In this document: one piece after another, positions 35,826-44,383 of the stretch
How the letters are laid out: every line of letters starts with the position of its first letter
Numbering within the stretch: the first letter of the stretch is position 1
Origin: Rapidithrix thailandica
GTDB taxonomy: Bacteria > Bacteroidota > Bacteroidia > Cytophagales > Flammeovirgaceae
Direction: 5' to 3'
Length of the DNA: 64,000 bases
Assembly: GCF_039710355.1 (NCBI RefSeq)
Contig: NZ_JBDKWZ010000013.1
Coordinates: forward strand, 124,001 to 188,000
Made by a program: the position numbers and the translations under genes
The notes under the pieces: generated by a model
What the model saw: only the letters and a program-made list of their open reading frames with translations
What the model was told of the DNA's origin: nothing
Database searches by the model: none

Positions 35826-36881
35826 TTATCCTATCTCAATCACCACATCCTCAGTTTGAGGGTGGCCCACACAAGTCAAAATATACCCCTCTTTAATTTC
35901 ATCATGAGATAGCCCATCTCCTTCCACCATCTTCACCTTTCCTTCTTTACACAAGCCCCGGCAAGCAGTACACAAGCCACTTTGGCAAGAGAAAGGCAGG
36001 TCCAAACCTTCGTCCAAGGCTACATCCAGGATGCTTTTGTCCGGTGGAACAGTCAGTTGATGCTCTTCCCCGTCTATCAGGATTTTTACTTTATGCGTTT
36101 TGAATGATTTTAATTCCTCTGCTACTTTCTTGGGGTCTTTGGTAGAAACAAAGCTTTCGTGATGAATTTTAAATTCAGGCACTTTGGTTTTTTTCAAAGT
36201 TGTTTCCACCATATCCATCAAGGCATGAGGACCACAAAGGAAGTATTCCGTATCTTCTTCTGAAAACTTGGGAAGTAGGTTTAAGATATTCACCACTTTG
36301 GTTTCATCAATTCTTCCTGTATATCCTCCCCAGTTTTCGCTGGGTTTTGACAAGACATGTACCAAGTTAAACCGGTCGCCAAATTTTTCTTTGTATTCGG
36401 TTAATTTTTCTTTGAAGATAATGGATTGCTCGTTGCGGTTGCCATAGACCAACGAGACAGTACTGTTAGGTTCATAAAACAACACCGATTTGAGAATAGA
36501 CATTAAGGGAGTGATACCGCTACCGGCACCAAACAATACGATATGCCTCTTTTTGTTTTTAGAAGCTTCCGTGCCGAAGTGCCCCATAGGTTTCATCACC
36601 TGGATCACATCACCGGACTTCGCATGGTCATTGAGGTGGTTAGAAACTTTCCCTCCTTCTACTCTTTTTATGGTGACGGCCACCGTACTGTCCAACGTGG
36701 GAGCCGAACACATGGAATAAGACCTGCGCAAGGTTTCTCCATTGACGGGTACCAACAAGGTTAGAAATTGGCCTGGTTTATATTTTACTTTTCTGAATAA
36801 AGGCTGTTTGAAATGGATGGTTACGGCATCCTCAGTTTCCCTAACCACTGATTTCACCTTTAAATTATAGTAATCAGTCAT
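35826..36881 (-). CDS. FAD- and 2Fe-2S-containing oxidoreductase (PaaK/class IA reductase type)
   Basis: The protein joins an FAD-binding domain (RRSYSMCSAP), an NAD(P)H-binding domain (VLFGAGSGITPLMSIL, then EYFLCGPHALMD) and a plant-type 2Fe-2S ferredoxin domain at the C-terminus with the cysteine set CQSGLCTACRGLC and a later Cys in LTCVGHPQ. Such reductases pass electrons from NAD(P)H to a monooxygenase or other acceptor; phenylacetate-CoA epoxidase reductase PaaE/K is the closest known type. No oxygenase lies next to it; an AlkB-like hydroxylase occurs 15 kb away, but a link is unproven. Length, 351 residues, is normal. Confidence 0.88.
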   Translation of the reverse strand: MTDYYNLKVKSVVRETEDAVTIHFKQPLFRKVKYKPGQFLTLLVPVNGETLRRSYSMCSAPTLDSTVAVTIKRVEGGKVSNHLNDHAKSGDVIQVMKPMGHFGTEASKNKKRHIVLFGAGSGITPLMSILKSVLFYEPNSTVSLVYGNRNEQSIIFKEKLTEYKEKFGDRFNLVHVLSKPSENWGGYTGRIDETKVVNILNLLPKFSEEDTEYFLCGPHALMDMVETTLKKTKVPEFKIHHESFVSTKDPKKVAEELKSFKTHKVKILIDGEEHQLTVPPDKSILDVALDEGLDLPFSCQSGLCTACRGLCKEGKVKMVEGDGLSHDEIKEGYILTCVGHPQTEDVVIEIG

Positions 36882-37265
36882 TACTTAAATATTTATTATC
36901 GCTAAAAATTCACTGCAAAAATAGGAACGAAATCAAAAACACACTACCACTCACAAATATTCAGCCTTTTTGCCTCCTAAGAAAGTATCCGTACTTGTTT
37001 GATTTCAATGATTTTCCTTTTAAATTGTTGAGTACTAAGAACAAAAGGACTGTTAAAATACAAACTTAACTTTGTTACAAGAGTACTATTTTTTTAAGTA
37101 ATTCTAGCAAATCCACTGGATAAATACGGCTTTATAAAGTTCGCATTGCCTAAGAAGACCTATCAGTCAGTGATTCAATCCACGCATAAGCCATGGACCT
37201 ATTGAAAGGCAAATGTAAGGGATTGGAGATTCTTTACCGAACATGCCTTTGCTATAATTTTAGCT
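36882..37265. other. Divergent gap between the reductase and amidase genes
   Basis: The 384 bases contain a -7-like TATTTTTG on the minus strand (36916-36923), 35 bases before the reductase ATG, and TAACTTTG (37067-37074) on the plus strand. Neither has a correctly spaced TTG. No gene is supported. Confidence 0.45.
36916..36923 (-). promoter_or_regulatory. -7 element (TATTTTTG) before the reductase gene
   Basis: A full TAnnTTTG match on the minus strand, placed to give a leader of about 28 bases. The -33 TTG is not at the normal distance. Confidence 0.35.
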
Positions 37266-38084
37266 ATGTTGATTATCGATCACAAACTGTACCTTCGTAG
37301 AAACAAGCCTGTGAGTTACCTCGCCAGTCCTAATCATGGTGGCCAGTTGGATTGTAAGTTTCTAGTGTTTCATTATACTGCCAGTACGGAAGCCAGTGCG
37401 TTACAATGGTTCCAAAGCCGCGAGAGTCAGGTGTCAGCGCATATATTGATTAACCGAAAGGGACAAATCACGCAATTAGTGCCTTTGGATAAGGTGGCTT
37501 GGCATGCCGGACGGAGTTTTTGGAAAGGGTTTGCCATGCTAAATTACTATGCTATTGGCATTGAGTTTGAAAACGCCGGTCAATTGTTACAAAACGGACG
37601 CTCGTGGCGATCATGGTACGGAGCTTCAGTACCCAAGCGCCAGGTGATTGAAGCTGTTCACAAACATGATTCGATGCTTAGCGGTTGGCATAAATTCACC
37701 AAACCGCAATTGAAAACAGCCCGGAAAGTAGCCGAAGTGCTGATGGAAACGTATCCCATTCGGGAAATAATCGGGCATGATGATATCGCGCCTCATCGAA
37801 AATTAGACCCCGGTCCGGCTTTTCCCATGAAAGATTTTCAAAAAGCATTTACTCTCGAAAAGGCTCCTCTTTCTACAAACTACTCTTGTACAGCTCCTTT
37901 GAATATTCGCAGTGGTCCGGGAACTACGTTTATGTGCATTATACCCGAGGCATTGCCAAAAAATACGCAAGTGGTAGTATTGGAAGAACATCAGAATTGG
38001 GGGTATGTAAAAGTGATAGGACGAGTGAATGGAGATGATGATATTCAAGGATGGGTGCATCGGCATTATTTAAAGAAACTATAA
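37266..38084 (+). CDS. N-acetylmuramoyl-L-alanine amidase with C-terminal SH3 domain
   Basis: The first ~190 residues are an Amidase_2 (AmpD-like) domain: FLVFHYTAST gives the first zinc His, QVSAHILINRKGQITQLV the substrate strand, KVAWHAGRSFWKG the next block, and IGHDDIAPHRKLDPGPAFP the last His and the catalytic Lys/Asp region. A bacterial SH3 domain follows (LNIRSGPGTTFMCIIPEA to GWVHRHYLKKL), usually a wall-binding module. No signal peptide or lipobox is visible, although the SH3 domain suggests work on cell wall. It could act in the cytoplasm on recycled muropeptides, be exported another way, or be released by lysis. The next gene is a subtilase, also without a signal peptide. Confidence 0.88.
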   Translation: MLIIDHKLYLRRNKPVSYLASPNHGGQLDCKFLVFHYTASTEASALQWFQSRESQVSAHILINRKGQITQLVPLDKVAWHAGRSFWKGFAMLNYYAIGIEFENAGQLLQNGRSWRSWYGASVPKRQVIEAVHKHDSMLSGWHKFTKPQLKTARKVAEVLMETYPIREIIGHDDIAPHRKLDPGPAFPMKDFQKAFTLEKAPLSTNYSCTAPLNIRSGPGTTFMCIIPEALPKNTQVVVLEEHQNWGYVKVIGRVNGDDDIQGWVHRHYLKKL

Positions 38085-38451
38085 CAACACGCACACAAGT
38101 TGAAAGAGCCGATCCGGATTGTTGTCTGTTGTGTGGATAGGCGAAGGTTTTTTGACTGATAATGATTCGAAAATATATGGTTTTTACAAGGGAGGAGGAA
38201 AGAAAGGAAATGTATCTATATTTTTTAGTGATAAATCATGTAAATACTTGAATAGTAGAGCATGTTTAAATTTCACCTTTTGGACTACTGAAATGACCTT
38301 CTGAAAATCCTCATCCTCAAAGGAGCGGCCTTTCGAAGAAGCATCCCCCGTGGGGTGGTCCCCGCAACGACTTTTAAACCTGTTCTTAGTGATCTGGTGT
38401 TTTTTTACTACAGAGTTATTTTTAATCTTCTACTTATAAATTACGAATCCA
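38085..38451. other. Gap between the amidase and subtilase genes
   Basis: Mostly AT-rich except for a GC-rich patch at about 38309-38376 with short palindromes (AAAGG/CCTTT and CCCC/GGGG pairs). No gene or promoter is supported; a 61-codon open frame here looks like chance. Confidence 0.45.
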
Positions 38452-40410
38452 ATGGCAGCTCAAAATTTTTTATGGAGGGGTGGTGAACAAATACCCCTGG
38501 AAAAGGAAGAGGAAGTCTTTACCGCTATTGTACAGAATAAACGCGAATTGGAAAACCTCAGCCAAGCTACGGGAGTGAAAGAAGTAAAGAAAGTAGAGAA
38601 TGGTATCTATAAAGTGAAAGTCCAAAGTGCAGTGCGTGATACCGTGATGCAACAGTACCGGGAAGCCAGTCAAACAGGAATATGTCATCATGCTTACCGG
38701 CCTAAAGATGCCAATAACACTCGCTATTACCTCACGGATCAGTTGATTATTAGATTCAAGCACCACGTAAGCCACCAAAGAATTGCTCAGTTACTATCCG
38801 AAAACGGCTTGAAAAGCCTCAAGCAATATCCGGGAATGAATCATACCTATTTAGTACAAGTGACCAAAGAGGCAGGAGGAAATCCTGTAAAAGTATCCAA
38901 TCAACTCCACGGAGCAAATGAAATTGAGTATGTGGAACCGAACCTGGTAGAGCGTTTTGCCAGTGCTTATTTGCCTAATGACGATTATTTTGAACGGCAA
39001 TGGCATTTGAAATCCTGGGAAGCCCCCGAATTGGTACCCGAAGCCGATGTGAAAGCGGAGCGGGCCTGGGATATTACCCGGGGAAAAGCGAATATCACCA
39101 TTGCCGTGATGGATGATGGCTTTGATTTAAGTCATCCGGACTTTGCCGGAGCAGGCAAGATTGTCCATGCAAAAGACTATGTAGACGGAGATGCACATCC
39201 TTTTCCTGAAAAAAACGAGGGCGATTATCATGGAACGCCCTGTGCCGGGGTAGCATTGGCGGTAGAGAATGGTTATGGGGTGGTAGGTATTGCTCCGGGG
39301 TGTGCGTTTATGCCAGTCAGGTTTCCCCTCAGTGCCAACGATGATTTATTATGGGAGGCGTTTGACTTCGTAGGTAAACGGGCCGATGTGATTTCTTGTA
39401 GCTGGGGGCCCGTGCCTGCCTATGCACCGTTGAGTAGTCTGATCAAAGATAAGTTTTCGCAATTGGCCCAACGGGGAGGCCCACGCAAAAGGGGCTGTGT
39501 CATTGTGTTTGCTGCGGGAAACTACAATGCTCCACTTCGAGACGAACAAAACCAAACCTTTCGCTGGCGGCATCCCCACTATGGAATTATCGAACAACAC
39601 GGTCCAATTGTGAACGGGTATGCCAGCCATCCCGAAGTGGTGGCGGTAGCAGCTTCTACCAGTTTGAACAAAAAAGCAATGTATAGTAATTGGGGTGAGC
39701 AAATTTCGGTGAGTGCTCCCAGTAATAACTTTCACCCTCTCGAACCGGCGGCTTATGCCCCGGGGCTGGGCATATGGACTACAGACAATGAACGGTATGG
39801 GGAAGGTTTCAGCAATGGCCGTTTCACCGGGCGGTTTGGTGGCACATCCAGCGCTACTCCTTTGGTAGCCGGTATTGCCGGGCTGATACTCTCCGCAAAC
39901 CCTGGGTTATCGGCCAGGCAAGTCAAGAAAATTTTGGAAATTACGGCTGATAAAATTACGGATTTTACACAGGATGTTATTCTGGGGCATAACAAAGGCG
40001 AGTACGATGAAAACGGCCATTCCGAATGGTTTGGGTTTGGTAAGGCGAATGCCGCCAATGCGGTTGTAAAAGCGCAGGAGTTATCGGAAGAGGATTCGCA
40101 TACTCATACGGTGAAATTCTCTACCAAGGTGGAAGGCAAGATCTTAAAAGACAGGGAAGAAGAGTTTTATAAGGTACAAATCGGTTCTCAATTGGTCGTT
40201 ACCTTGGAAGGGCCTAATAATGGAGCTGATTTCGACCTGTATTTAAAACGTGGTGCTCCTCCTACTACCCGGGATTATGACTTTGCCGGTTTTACCGTTA
40301 GCGCCCATGAAAAAATCATCTTTGAAGATATAGAACCGGGTGAGTATTATATCATGGTTCGCTCTTACTCCGGGCATGGGGAATATAAAATTAAAATCGC
40401 CTTGGAATGA
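38452..40410 (+). CDS. Subtilisin-like serine protease (S8) with C-terminal PPC domain, no signal peptide
   Basis: Residues ~1-180 resemble an S8 pro-region, including an RIAQLLSENGLKSLKQYPG segment and the usual IEYVEPNLVE junction. The catalytic triad is Asp221 (AVMDDGFDLSHPDF), His260 (GDYHGTPCAGVALA) and Ser466 (GGTSSATPLVAGIAGL), with the oxyanion Asn in FAAGNYN. The last ~100 residues form a PPC domain (NGADFDLYLKRG, GEYYIMVRSYSG). The protein begins MAAQNFLWRGGEQ, with no hydrophobic signal, which is odd for a protease with a PPC domain. It may use a non-Sec route or stay inside. A clear terminator follows. Confidence 0.92.
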   Translation: MAAQNFLWRGGEQIPLEKEEEVFTAIVQNKRELENLSQATGVKEVKKVENGIYKVKVQSAVRDTVMQQYREASQTGICHHAYRPKDANNTRYYLTDQLIIRFKHHVSHQRIAQLLSENGLKSLKQYPGMNHTYLVQVTKEAGGNPVKVSNQLHGANEIEYVEPNLVERFASAYLPNDDYFERQWHLKSWEAPELVPEADVKAERAWDITRGKANITIAVMDDGFDLSHPDFAGAGKIVHAKDYVDGDAHPFPEKNEGDYHGTPCAGVALAVENGYGVVGIAPGCAFMPVRFPLSANDDLLWEAFDFVGKRADVISCSWGPVPAYAPLSSLIKDKFSQLAQRGGPRKRGCVIVFAAGNYNAPLRDEQNQTFRWRHPHYGIIEQHGPIVNGYASHPEVVAVAASTSLNKKAMYSNWGEQISVSAPSNNFHPLEPAAYAPGLGIWTTDNERYGEGFSNGRFTGRFGGTSSATPLVAGIAGLILSANPGLSARQVKKILEITADKITDFTQDVILGHNKGEYDENGHSEWFGFGKANAANAVVKAQELSEEDSHTHTVKFSTKVEGKILKDREEEFYKVQIGSQLVVTLEGPNNGADFDLYLKRGAPPTTRDYDFAGFTVSAHEKIIFEDIEPGEYYIMVRSYSGHGEYKIKIALE

Positions 40411-40455
40411 GGGCGTTTAGTGTTGACAGCACTTGGTGCTTAATTGGATCTTTTC

Positions 40456-40489
40456 AAGCCCTGTTTTTTACGAACAGGGCTTAGTTTTT
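40456..40489 (+). terminator. Intrinsic terminator after the subtilase gene
   Basis: AAGCCCTGTT (40456-40465) pairs perfectly with AACAGGGCTT (40473-40482), followed by AGTTTTT. Confidence 0.85.
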
Positions 40490-40505
40490 CTTTTTTCCTT
40501 CCTTT

Positions 40506-40570
40506 AAAAGTGCAAGTTCGCGCAAAAAACTTGATCATCCGGATCGGTTACTGCCAACTTTTGCACTTTT
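40506..40570 (+). repeat. Long stem-loop in the 40.4-40.9 kb gap
   Basis: AAAAGTGCAA (40506-40515) pairs perfectly with TTGCACTTTT (40561-40570); the next GTT/AAC continues the stem past a 2-base bulge, and an inner GATC...GATC hairpin sits in the loop. No ORF explains it. Confidence 0.5.
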
Positions 40571-40866
40571 GTTATCGTACACCCTGAATGTTCTTTCCTG
40601 GAAATTGCCCATTCAATCCTAAATTATCCCTGGTTATGGTTTTTTAGTTTTCTACCGATGAAATCCTTACCATATTTGTATCACAACAAGGGGTTAAGAA
40701 CAAGAAAGAGTTTCAGCCAGCTAAGTTTTTGAAAAAGCTTTTAAGTAAAAATATAGAGTAAAGGTTTTTAGTGAGCATAACAAGGTAGAACAAATAAAAT
40801 TTAAAGGACAATTTTTGGTGAGAAGCATTTCATGATTCATGGTTTTTGAGTAATTTGACATGTCGT

Positions 40867-40905
40867 AAGCCCACTGTCTTTGACGGTAGGGCTTATTTTA
40901 TTTTT
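40867..40905 (+). terminator. Terminator-like hairpin just before a start codon
   Basis: AAGCCC-ACTGTC (40867-40878) pairs with GACGGT-AGGGCTT (40882-40894) with one bulge and one wobble pair, a 3-base loop, then ATTTTATTTTT. It could end a small RNA from the gap or act as an attenuator for the next gene, whose ATG is at 40917. Confidence 0.6.
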
Positions 40906-40916
40906 ACAATTTGTCA

Positions 40917-42185
40917 ATGAAATGCGCCAATACGATGATACGACTTGTTTGTGCTATTTTATTTTTAAATTTCACTTTCTGGATTTTTCCCTCCCGTCTT
41001 TTAGCGCAATCCCGCTATATCAAAGGTAAAGTCATCGATCACCTGACCGAACAAGCGCTTCCCTATTCACATATTAGTATTCAACATTCCAGCATTGGTA
41101 CAGTGAGCAATGCCGAGGGAGAGTTTGTTTTAAGGGTTCCTGCACATCAGCTGCAAGATAGCCTCTTGATTTCCTCTTTAGGGTATCAAAGTTATTCTTC
41201 CCCACTCTCAACTCTTATCGGTAAGCAATTGTTGATTCGCTTACAAACCGCCACGATTCTACTCAAAGAAGTGACCGTACAGCCTGACAGGGCATTGGAA
41301 ATATTGAGGGAGGCATTGGGCAAAATACCTTTAAACTATGCTCAGGAGGCCCGTTTACACACAGGCTTTTACCGGGAAACCATCCGGGAAAACGAGGCCT
41401 ATTCATCGTTTGTTGAAGCGGTATTACAAGTGTATAAAGCCTCCTACCGTCAGTCTTCCCATGATTTTGTAAAAATTATGAAAGGGAGAAAGCATCCGTT
41501 CACCGAAACTCCCGATTCTCTGCAATTGCCTAAGTTGACCGGAGGGCCGCATGTAGGAATCTTTTTGGATCTGGTAAAACGAAAAAAAAACTTTTTACAA
41601 AGAAAATATTTTCGCTACTATCAGTACAGTGTGCTTTCCCTGACGGAAATGGACGGAAGGCCTGTGTATGAAATTGGTTTTACACCTAAAAGGGTTCATC
41701 CCAAAGCTCAGTACACCGGTAAAATATATATTGATACGCTAGACCAAGCCTTTGTGCAGGTGAAGTACCAATTGACTCCGGCTGGGTTACAAGTAAATAA
41801 CCGCACTTCTATTTCCAATAGTTTTGTGTATCAACTGATGGGATTGTCTATGCGTTGGCGGGCAAAACAATATCAGGTGGATTATCATAAAATAGATGGC
41901 AAATGGCATTTGTATTATGCAGGAGTAAAGGGAGCTTTGCAACTCAAATTTCAAAAAGAGGAAAGGAATCGTTTGTTAATGGTTCATGCCGATTACCTGA
42001 CTACAAAACATTCCTTGGAAAATGTACAGCCTTTCCGTTATGATGAAACTTTGAAAATGCAAGATGTTTTTGTGGAAGAAATCGGTTCTTATGAGCCTGA
42101 TTTTTGGGAGGAGTACAATACCATACGGCAAATTGAGAATTTGGAAAAAATACTTCGGCTTCAGAAGAAAGAAACAGCAAACTAA
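40917..42185 (+). CDS. Exported protein with CarboxypepD_reg-like domain
   Basis: A signal peptide (cleavage near RLLAQ) is followed by a carboxypeptidase-D-like regulatory domain, about residues 30-110, with KGKVIDHLTEQALPYSHISI and the usual GEFVLRVP and SLGYQSY strands. The remaining ~310 residues are not recognised but are typical of a Bacteroidota envelope family with a FYRETIRE block. It could be an outer-membrane or periplasmic protein; no TonB receptor barrel is present. The ATG at 40917 is preferred over a TTG at 40911. It lies right behind a terminator-like hairpin. Confidence 0.75.
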   Translation: MKCANTMIRLVCAILFLNFTFWIFPSRLLAQSRYIKGKVIDHLTEQALPYSHISIQHSSIGTVSNAEGEFVLRVPAHQLQDSLLISSLGYQSYSSPLSTLIGKQLLIRLQTATILLKEVTVQPDRALEILREALGKIPLNYAQEARLHTGFYRETIRENEAYSSFVEAVLQVYKASYRQSSHDFVKIMKGRKHPFTETPDSLQLPKLTGGPHVGIFLDLVKRKKNFLQRKYFRYYQYSVLSLTEMDGRPVYEIGFTPKRVHPKAQYTGKIYIDTLDQAFVQVKYQLTPAGLQVNNRTSISNSFVYQLMGLSMRWRAKQYQVDYHKIDGKWHLYYAGVKGALQLKFQKEERNRLLMVHADYLTTKHSLENVQPFRYDETLKMQDVFVEEIGSYEPDFWEEYNTIRQIENLEKILRLQKKETAN

Positions 42186-42253
42186 GCGATTGCTGGCAGC
42201 CAGTAGGGGGTAAGAGAATTTTTACTATTTTCGGCAATTTCTGGATTGGTGTT

Positions 42254-42261
42254 TAACTTTG
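42254..42261 (+). promoter_or_regulatory. -7-like element (TAACTTTG) upstream of nadD
   Basis: A full TAnnTTTG match 114 bases before the nadD ATG. No TTG lies at the expected distance, so support rests on the -7 element alone. The inverted repeat in the leader begins 12 bases further on. Confidence 0.35.
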
Positions 42262-42273
42262 TTGAAATGAAAC

Positions 42274-42325
42274 TTGCCAGAGTTTGTGCATATCCGGAGG
42301 TGTAATATTGAAAAGACTCTGGCAA
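42274..42325 (+). promoter_or_regulatory. 10-bp inverted repeat in the nadD leader
   Basis: TTGCCAGAGT (42274-42283) pairs perfectly with ACTCTGGCAA (42316-42325). The loop contains GGAGG, 7 bases before a TTG that opens a 20-codon frame (42308-42370) ending four bases before the nadD ATG. This layout could be an attenuator or a translational control element. Confidence 0.45.
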
Positions 42326-42374
42326 AGTATCAGGACAAAAGCTAGATATTTAAAAGAAACAGGTGCGTAGAGCT

Positions 42375-42950
42375 ATGAAGATCGGATTATTTTTTGGTTC
42401 TTTCAACCCCATTCACATAGGGCATTTAATCATTGCCAACACGATGGCCGAAGCGGCCGATATTGACCAGGTTTGGTTTGTGGTGTCTCCGCAAAACCCT
42501 TTTAAAAAACGTTCTAACCTGGCGCATGAATTTGATCGATTGGATATGGTGCGTTTGGCCATTGATGACAACCCAAAGTTTCGTGCTACGGATATTGAGT
42601 TTAGAATGCCCCGGCCTAGCTACACCATTGATACATTGGCGTATCTTTCCGATAAATATCCACAACATGAGTTCCGGCTAATCATTGGAGAAGATAATTT
42701 GGTTTCTTTTCACAAATGGAAAAACTACCGACAGTTGATGGAGCAGTACGGTTTGCTGGTGTATCCCCGTCCCAATACTTCACCGATAGATTACTCCAAA
42801 CTACAAAACTATACCGTAATCGAAGCACCTTTGATTGATATTTCAGCTACCTTTATCCGGGATGCATTGCGAAATAACCACTCCATTAAATATTTGGTAC
42901 ACGAAGCTGTAGAGACATATATTCATGGTAAAAAGCTTTATCAGGATTGA
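42375..42950 (+). CDS. nadD: Nicotinate-nucleotide adenylyltransferase
   Basis: NadD makes nicotinic acid adenine dinucleotide from nicotinate mononucleotide and ATP, the penultimate step of NAD synthesis. The nucleotidyltransferase motif GSFNPIHIGHL is at the N-terminus, followed by the conserved PSYTIDTLAYL and FRLIIGEDNL blocks, and the C-terminal ISATFIRDAL gives the second signature (ISxTxIR). Length, 191 residues, is normal. The ATG at 42375 directly precedes the first strand; the frame is open up to a GTG at 42363. Confidence 0.95.
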   Translation: MKIGLFFGSFNPIHIGHLIIANTMAEAADIDQVWFVVSPQNPFKKRSNLAHEFDRLDMVRLAIDDNPKFRATDIEFRMPRPSYTIDTLAYLSDKYPQHEFRLIIGEDNLVSFHKWKNYRQLMEQYGLLVYPRPNTSPIDYSKLQNYTVIEAPLIDISATFIRDALRNNHSIKYLVHEAVETYIHGKKLYQD

Positions 42951-43026
42951 GAGGTTGAACAAACTGTGAATTGATCGGGGGGGTATTGTGCAGAAGAAAT
43001 ACGCTACCTACCTTTGGCGAAAAAAG

Positions 43027-43800
43027 ATGAAAGTAGTATCCTTTTGTATTGCAATTTTATTTTCCTCTCAGCTATTAGCACATGATATTCTATGGGGACA
43101 AACCGGCCACCGGGTAGTGGGCTTGGTTGCTGAAAAACACTTGAGTAAAAAAGCGAAAAAAAATATTCGAAAGGTATTACAGGAAGAAACCTTGGCCATG
43201 GCCAGCAATTGGATGGACTTTATTAAATCCAACCCTGAATATGATTTTATGAAGCCTTGGCACTATGCCACCATTCCCGATGGAAAAACCTATGAAGAGG
43301 CAGGTACTCCCGAAGAAGGAGATGTAATAGTGACCATACAAAGACTTGTGAAGGAGTTGAAAAGTAAGCAATTCAGCCATGGAGATGAAAAAATGGCCCT
43401 TCGCTGTTTAATCCACTTGGTAGGCGATATTCACCAACCTTTGCATGTAGGCAACGGAACCGACAAGGGGGGGAATGATGTACGCCTGGAGTATTTTTGG
43501 AACTCGTCAAATCTGCACCGGGTATGGGACAGTGGCATCATCGACAAACAGCAACTGAGCTTTACCGAATATGTGGAAAGCATCAATCACACAAGTAAGG
43601 AACAGGTTCAAACCTGGCAATCTTCTACGGTAGTGGATTGGGCTTACGAATCGATGAAATACCGCCAACAGATCTATGAATTACCCGAAAATAACAAAAT
43701 CAATTACCGATATAATTATGAGCATCTGGACAGCATCAACTTACGGCTGTTGCAGGCAGGAGTCCGTTTGGCCGGCCTGTTAAATGAAATTTACGGCTAA
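43027..43800 (+). CDS. S1/P1-type zinc-dependent nuclease
   Basis: The secreted enzyme has a signal peptide ending near SQLLA, so the mature protein begins almost at the Trp that binds zinc in this family (HDILWGQTGHR). Other zinc-binding blocks are PWHYATIPDG, GDIHQPLHVGNGTDKGGND and NLHRVWDSGIID. S1/P1 enzymes cut single-stranded DNA and RNA, usually in the periplasm or outside. The ATG at 43027 fits the signal peptide; the open frame from 42988 does not. The gene lies 76 bases behind nadD, on the same strand, but functional linkage is not evident. Confidence 0.93.
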   Translation: MKVVSFCIAILFSSQLLAHDILWGQTGHRVVGLVAEKHLSKKAKKNIRKVLQEETLAMASNWMDFIKSNPEYDFMKPWHYATIPDGKTYEEAGTPEEGDVIVTIQRLVKELKSKQFSHGDEKMALRCLIHLVGDIHQPLHVGNGTDKGGNDVRLEYFWNSSNLHRVWDSGIIDKQQLSFTEYVESINHTSKEQVQTWQSSTVVDWAYESMKYRQQIYELPENNKINYRYNYEHLDSINLRLLQAGVRLAGLLNEIYG

Positions 43801-43882
43801 GGGAAGCTTGAAAAAATTGCGAATTGGGAACATGTTCTTGGCTATACTGTTAGTCAATTATAGGATGTTCCCAATTTGCATT

Positions 43883-44383
43883 ATGACGCGTTCTTACCTT
43901 CCTCCCAACGATCATCAATCCGAACAAAAAGGCTGCCTGGGCATTTTGCTGATTGGCTTGGGCCTATTGGTTTTGCCCGGTTTTCTACACTCCCTCTTCC
44001 ATAATAGTTTGGAGCCGTTTTGGGAGGATTTTCTGCAACTGTCGCTCTTTGGCTTAGGGCCTATGTTTTTCGGCTTCCGTATGTATATCAAAAGCCAATG
44101 GCAAAAAAAGCTCGAACAAGAACGGTTAATTGAAAATCAGTTGATTCGCTTGGCGACTTCCCAACATGGATTGCTTACAGTAGTGGATGTGATGCTTACC
44201 TTGAAAATTACCTCCGCAGAGGCCAAAAAAGTGTTGGAAGATTTGCATACCAAAGGGGTAGTTAATATTGACTTGGCAGAGGAAGTCATCATTTACCGCT
44301 TGAATGACTATTTGACCAAGAAGGAAAAAGACCGGTTTATCAATGAGGAGAAAAAAGGACTATACAGCACGGGTGATGGGTAA
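43883..44383 (+). CDS. Small membrane protein with a possible winged-helix domain
   Basis: I do not recognise a named family. The product has one or two hydrophobic segments near the start (CLGILLIGLGLLVLPG and FLQLSLFGLGPMFFGF), then a long basic helix, and a C-terminal region (LLTVVDVMLTLKITSAEAKK, then LHTKGVVNIDL) that looks like a winged helix. The frame is open from 43784, overlapping the nuclease gene end, so the true start may be 43832 or 43883; the latter is chosen because it begins directly before the soluble Asp/Pro segment and first helix. It converges on and overlaps the histidine kinase gene by 24 bases. Confidence 0.6.
   Translation: MTRSYLPPNDHQSEQKGCLGILLIGLGLLVLPGFLHSLFHNSLEPFWEDFLQLSLFGLGPMFFGFRMYIKSQWQKKLEQERLIENQLIRLATSQHGLLTVVDVMLTLKITSAEAKKVLEDLHTKGVVNIDLAEEVIIYRLNDYLTKKEKDRFINEEKKGLYSTGDG

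Larger units (their letters stand above)
40411..40916. other. 506-base structured gap before the CarboxypepD_reg gene
   Basis: This gene-free stretch holds a terminator for the subtilase (40456-40487), a long stem-loop (40506-40570), a weak -7-like CATATTTG (40671-40678) and a second terminator-like hairpin (40867-40905) that ends 12 bases before the next ATG. It may hold a small RNA; see findings. Confidence 0.5.

Noticed and set aside
38119..38304. 61-codon frame between the amidase and subtilase genes
   Set aside because: No homology, no ribosome-binding context, and it sits in AT-rich DNA; treated as intergenic.
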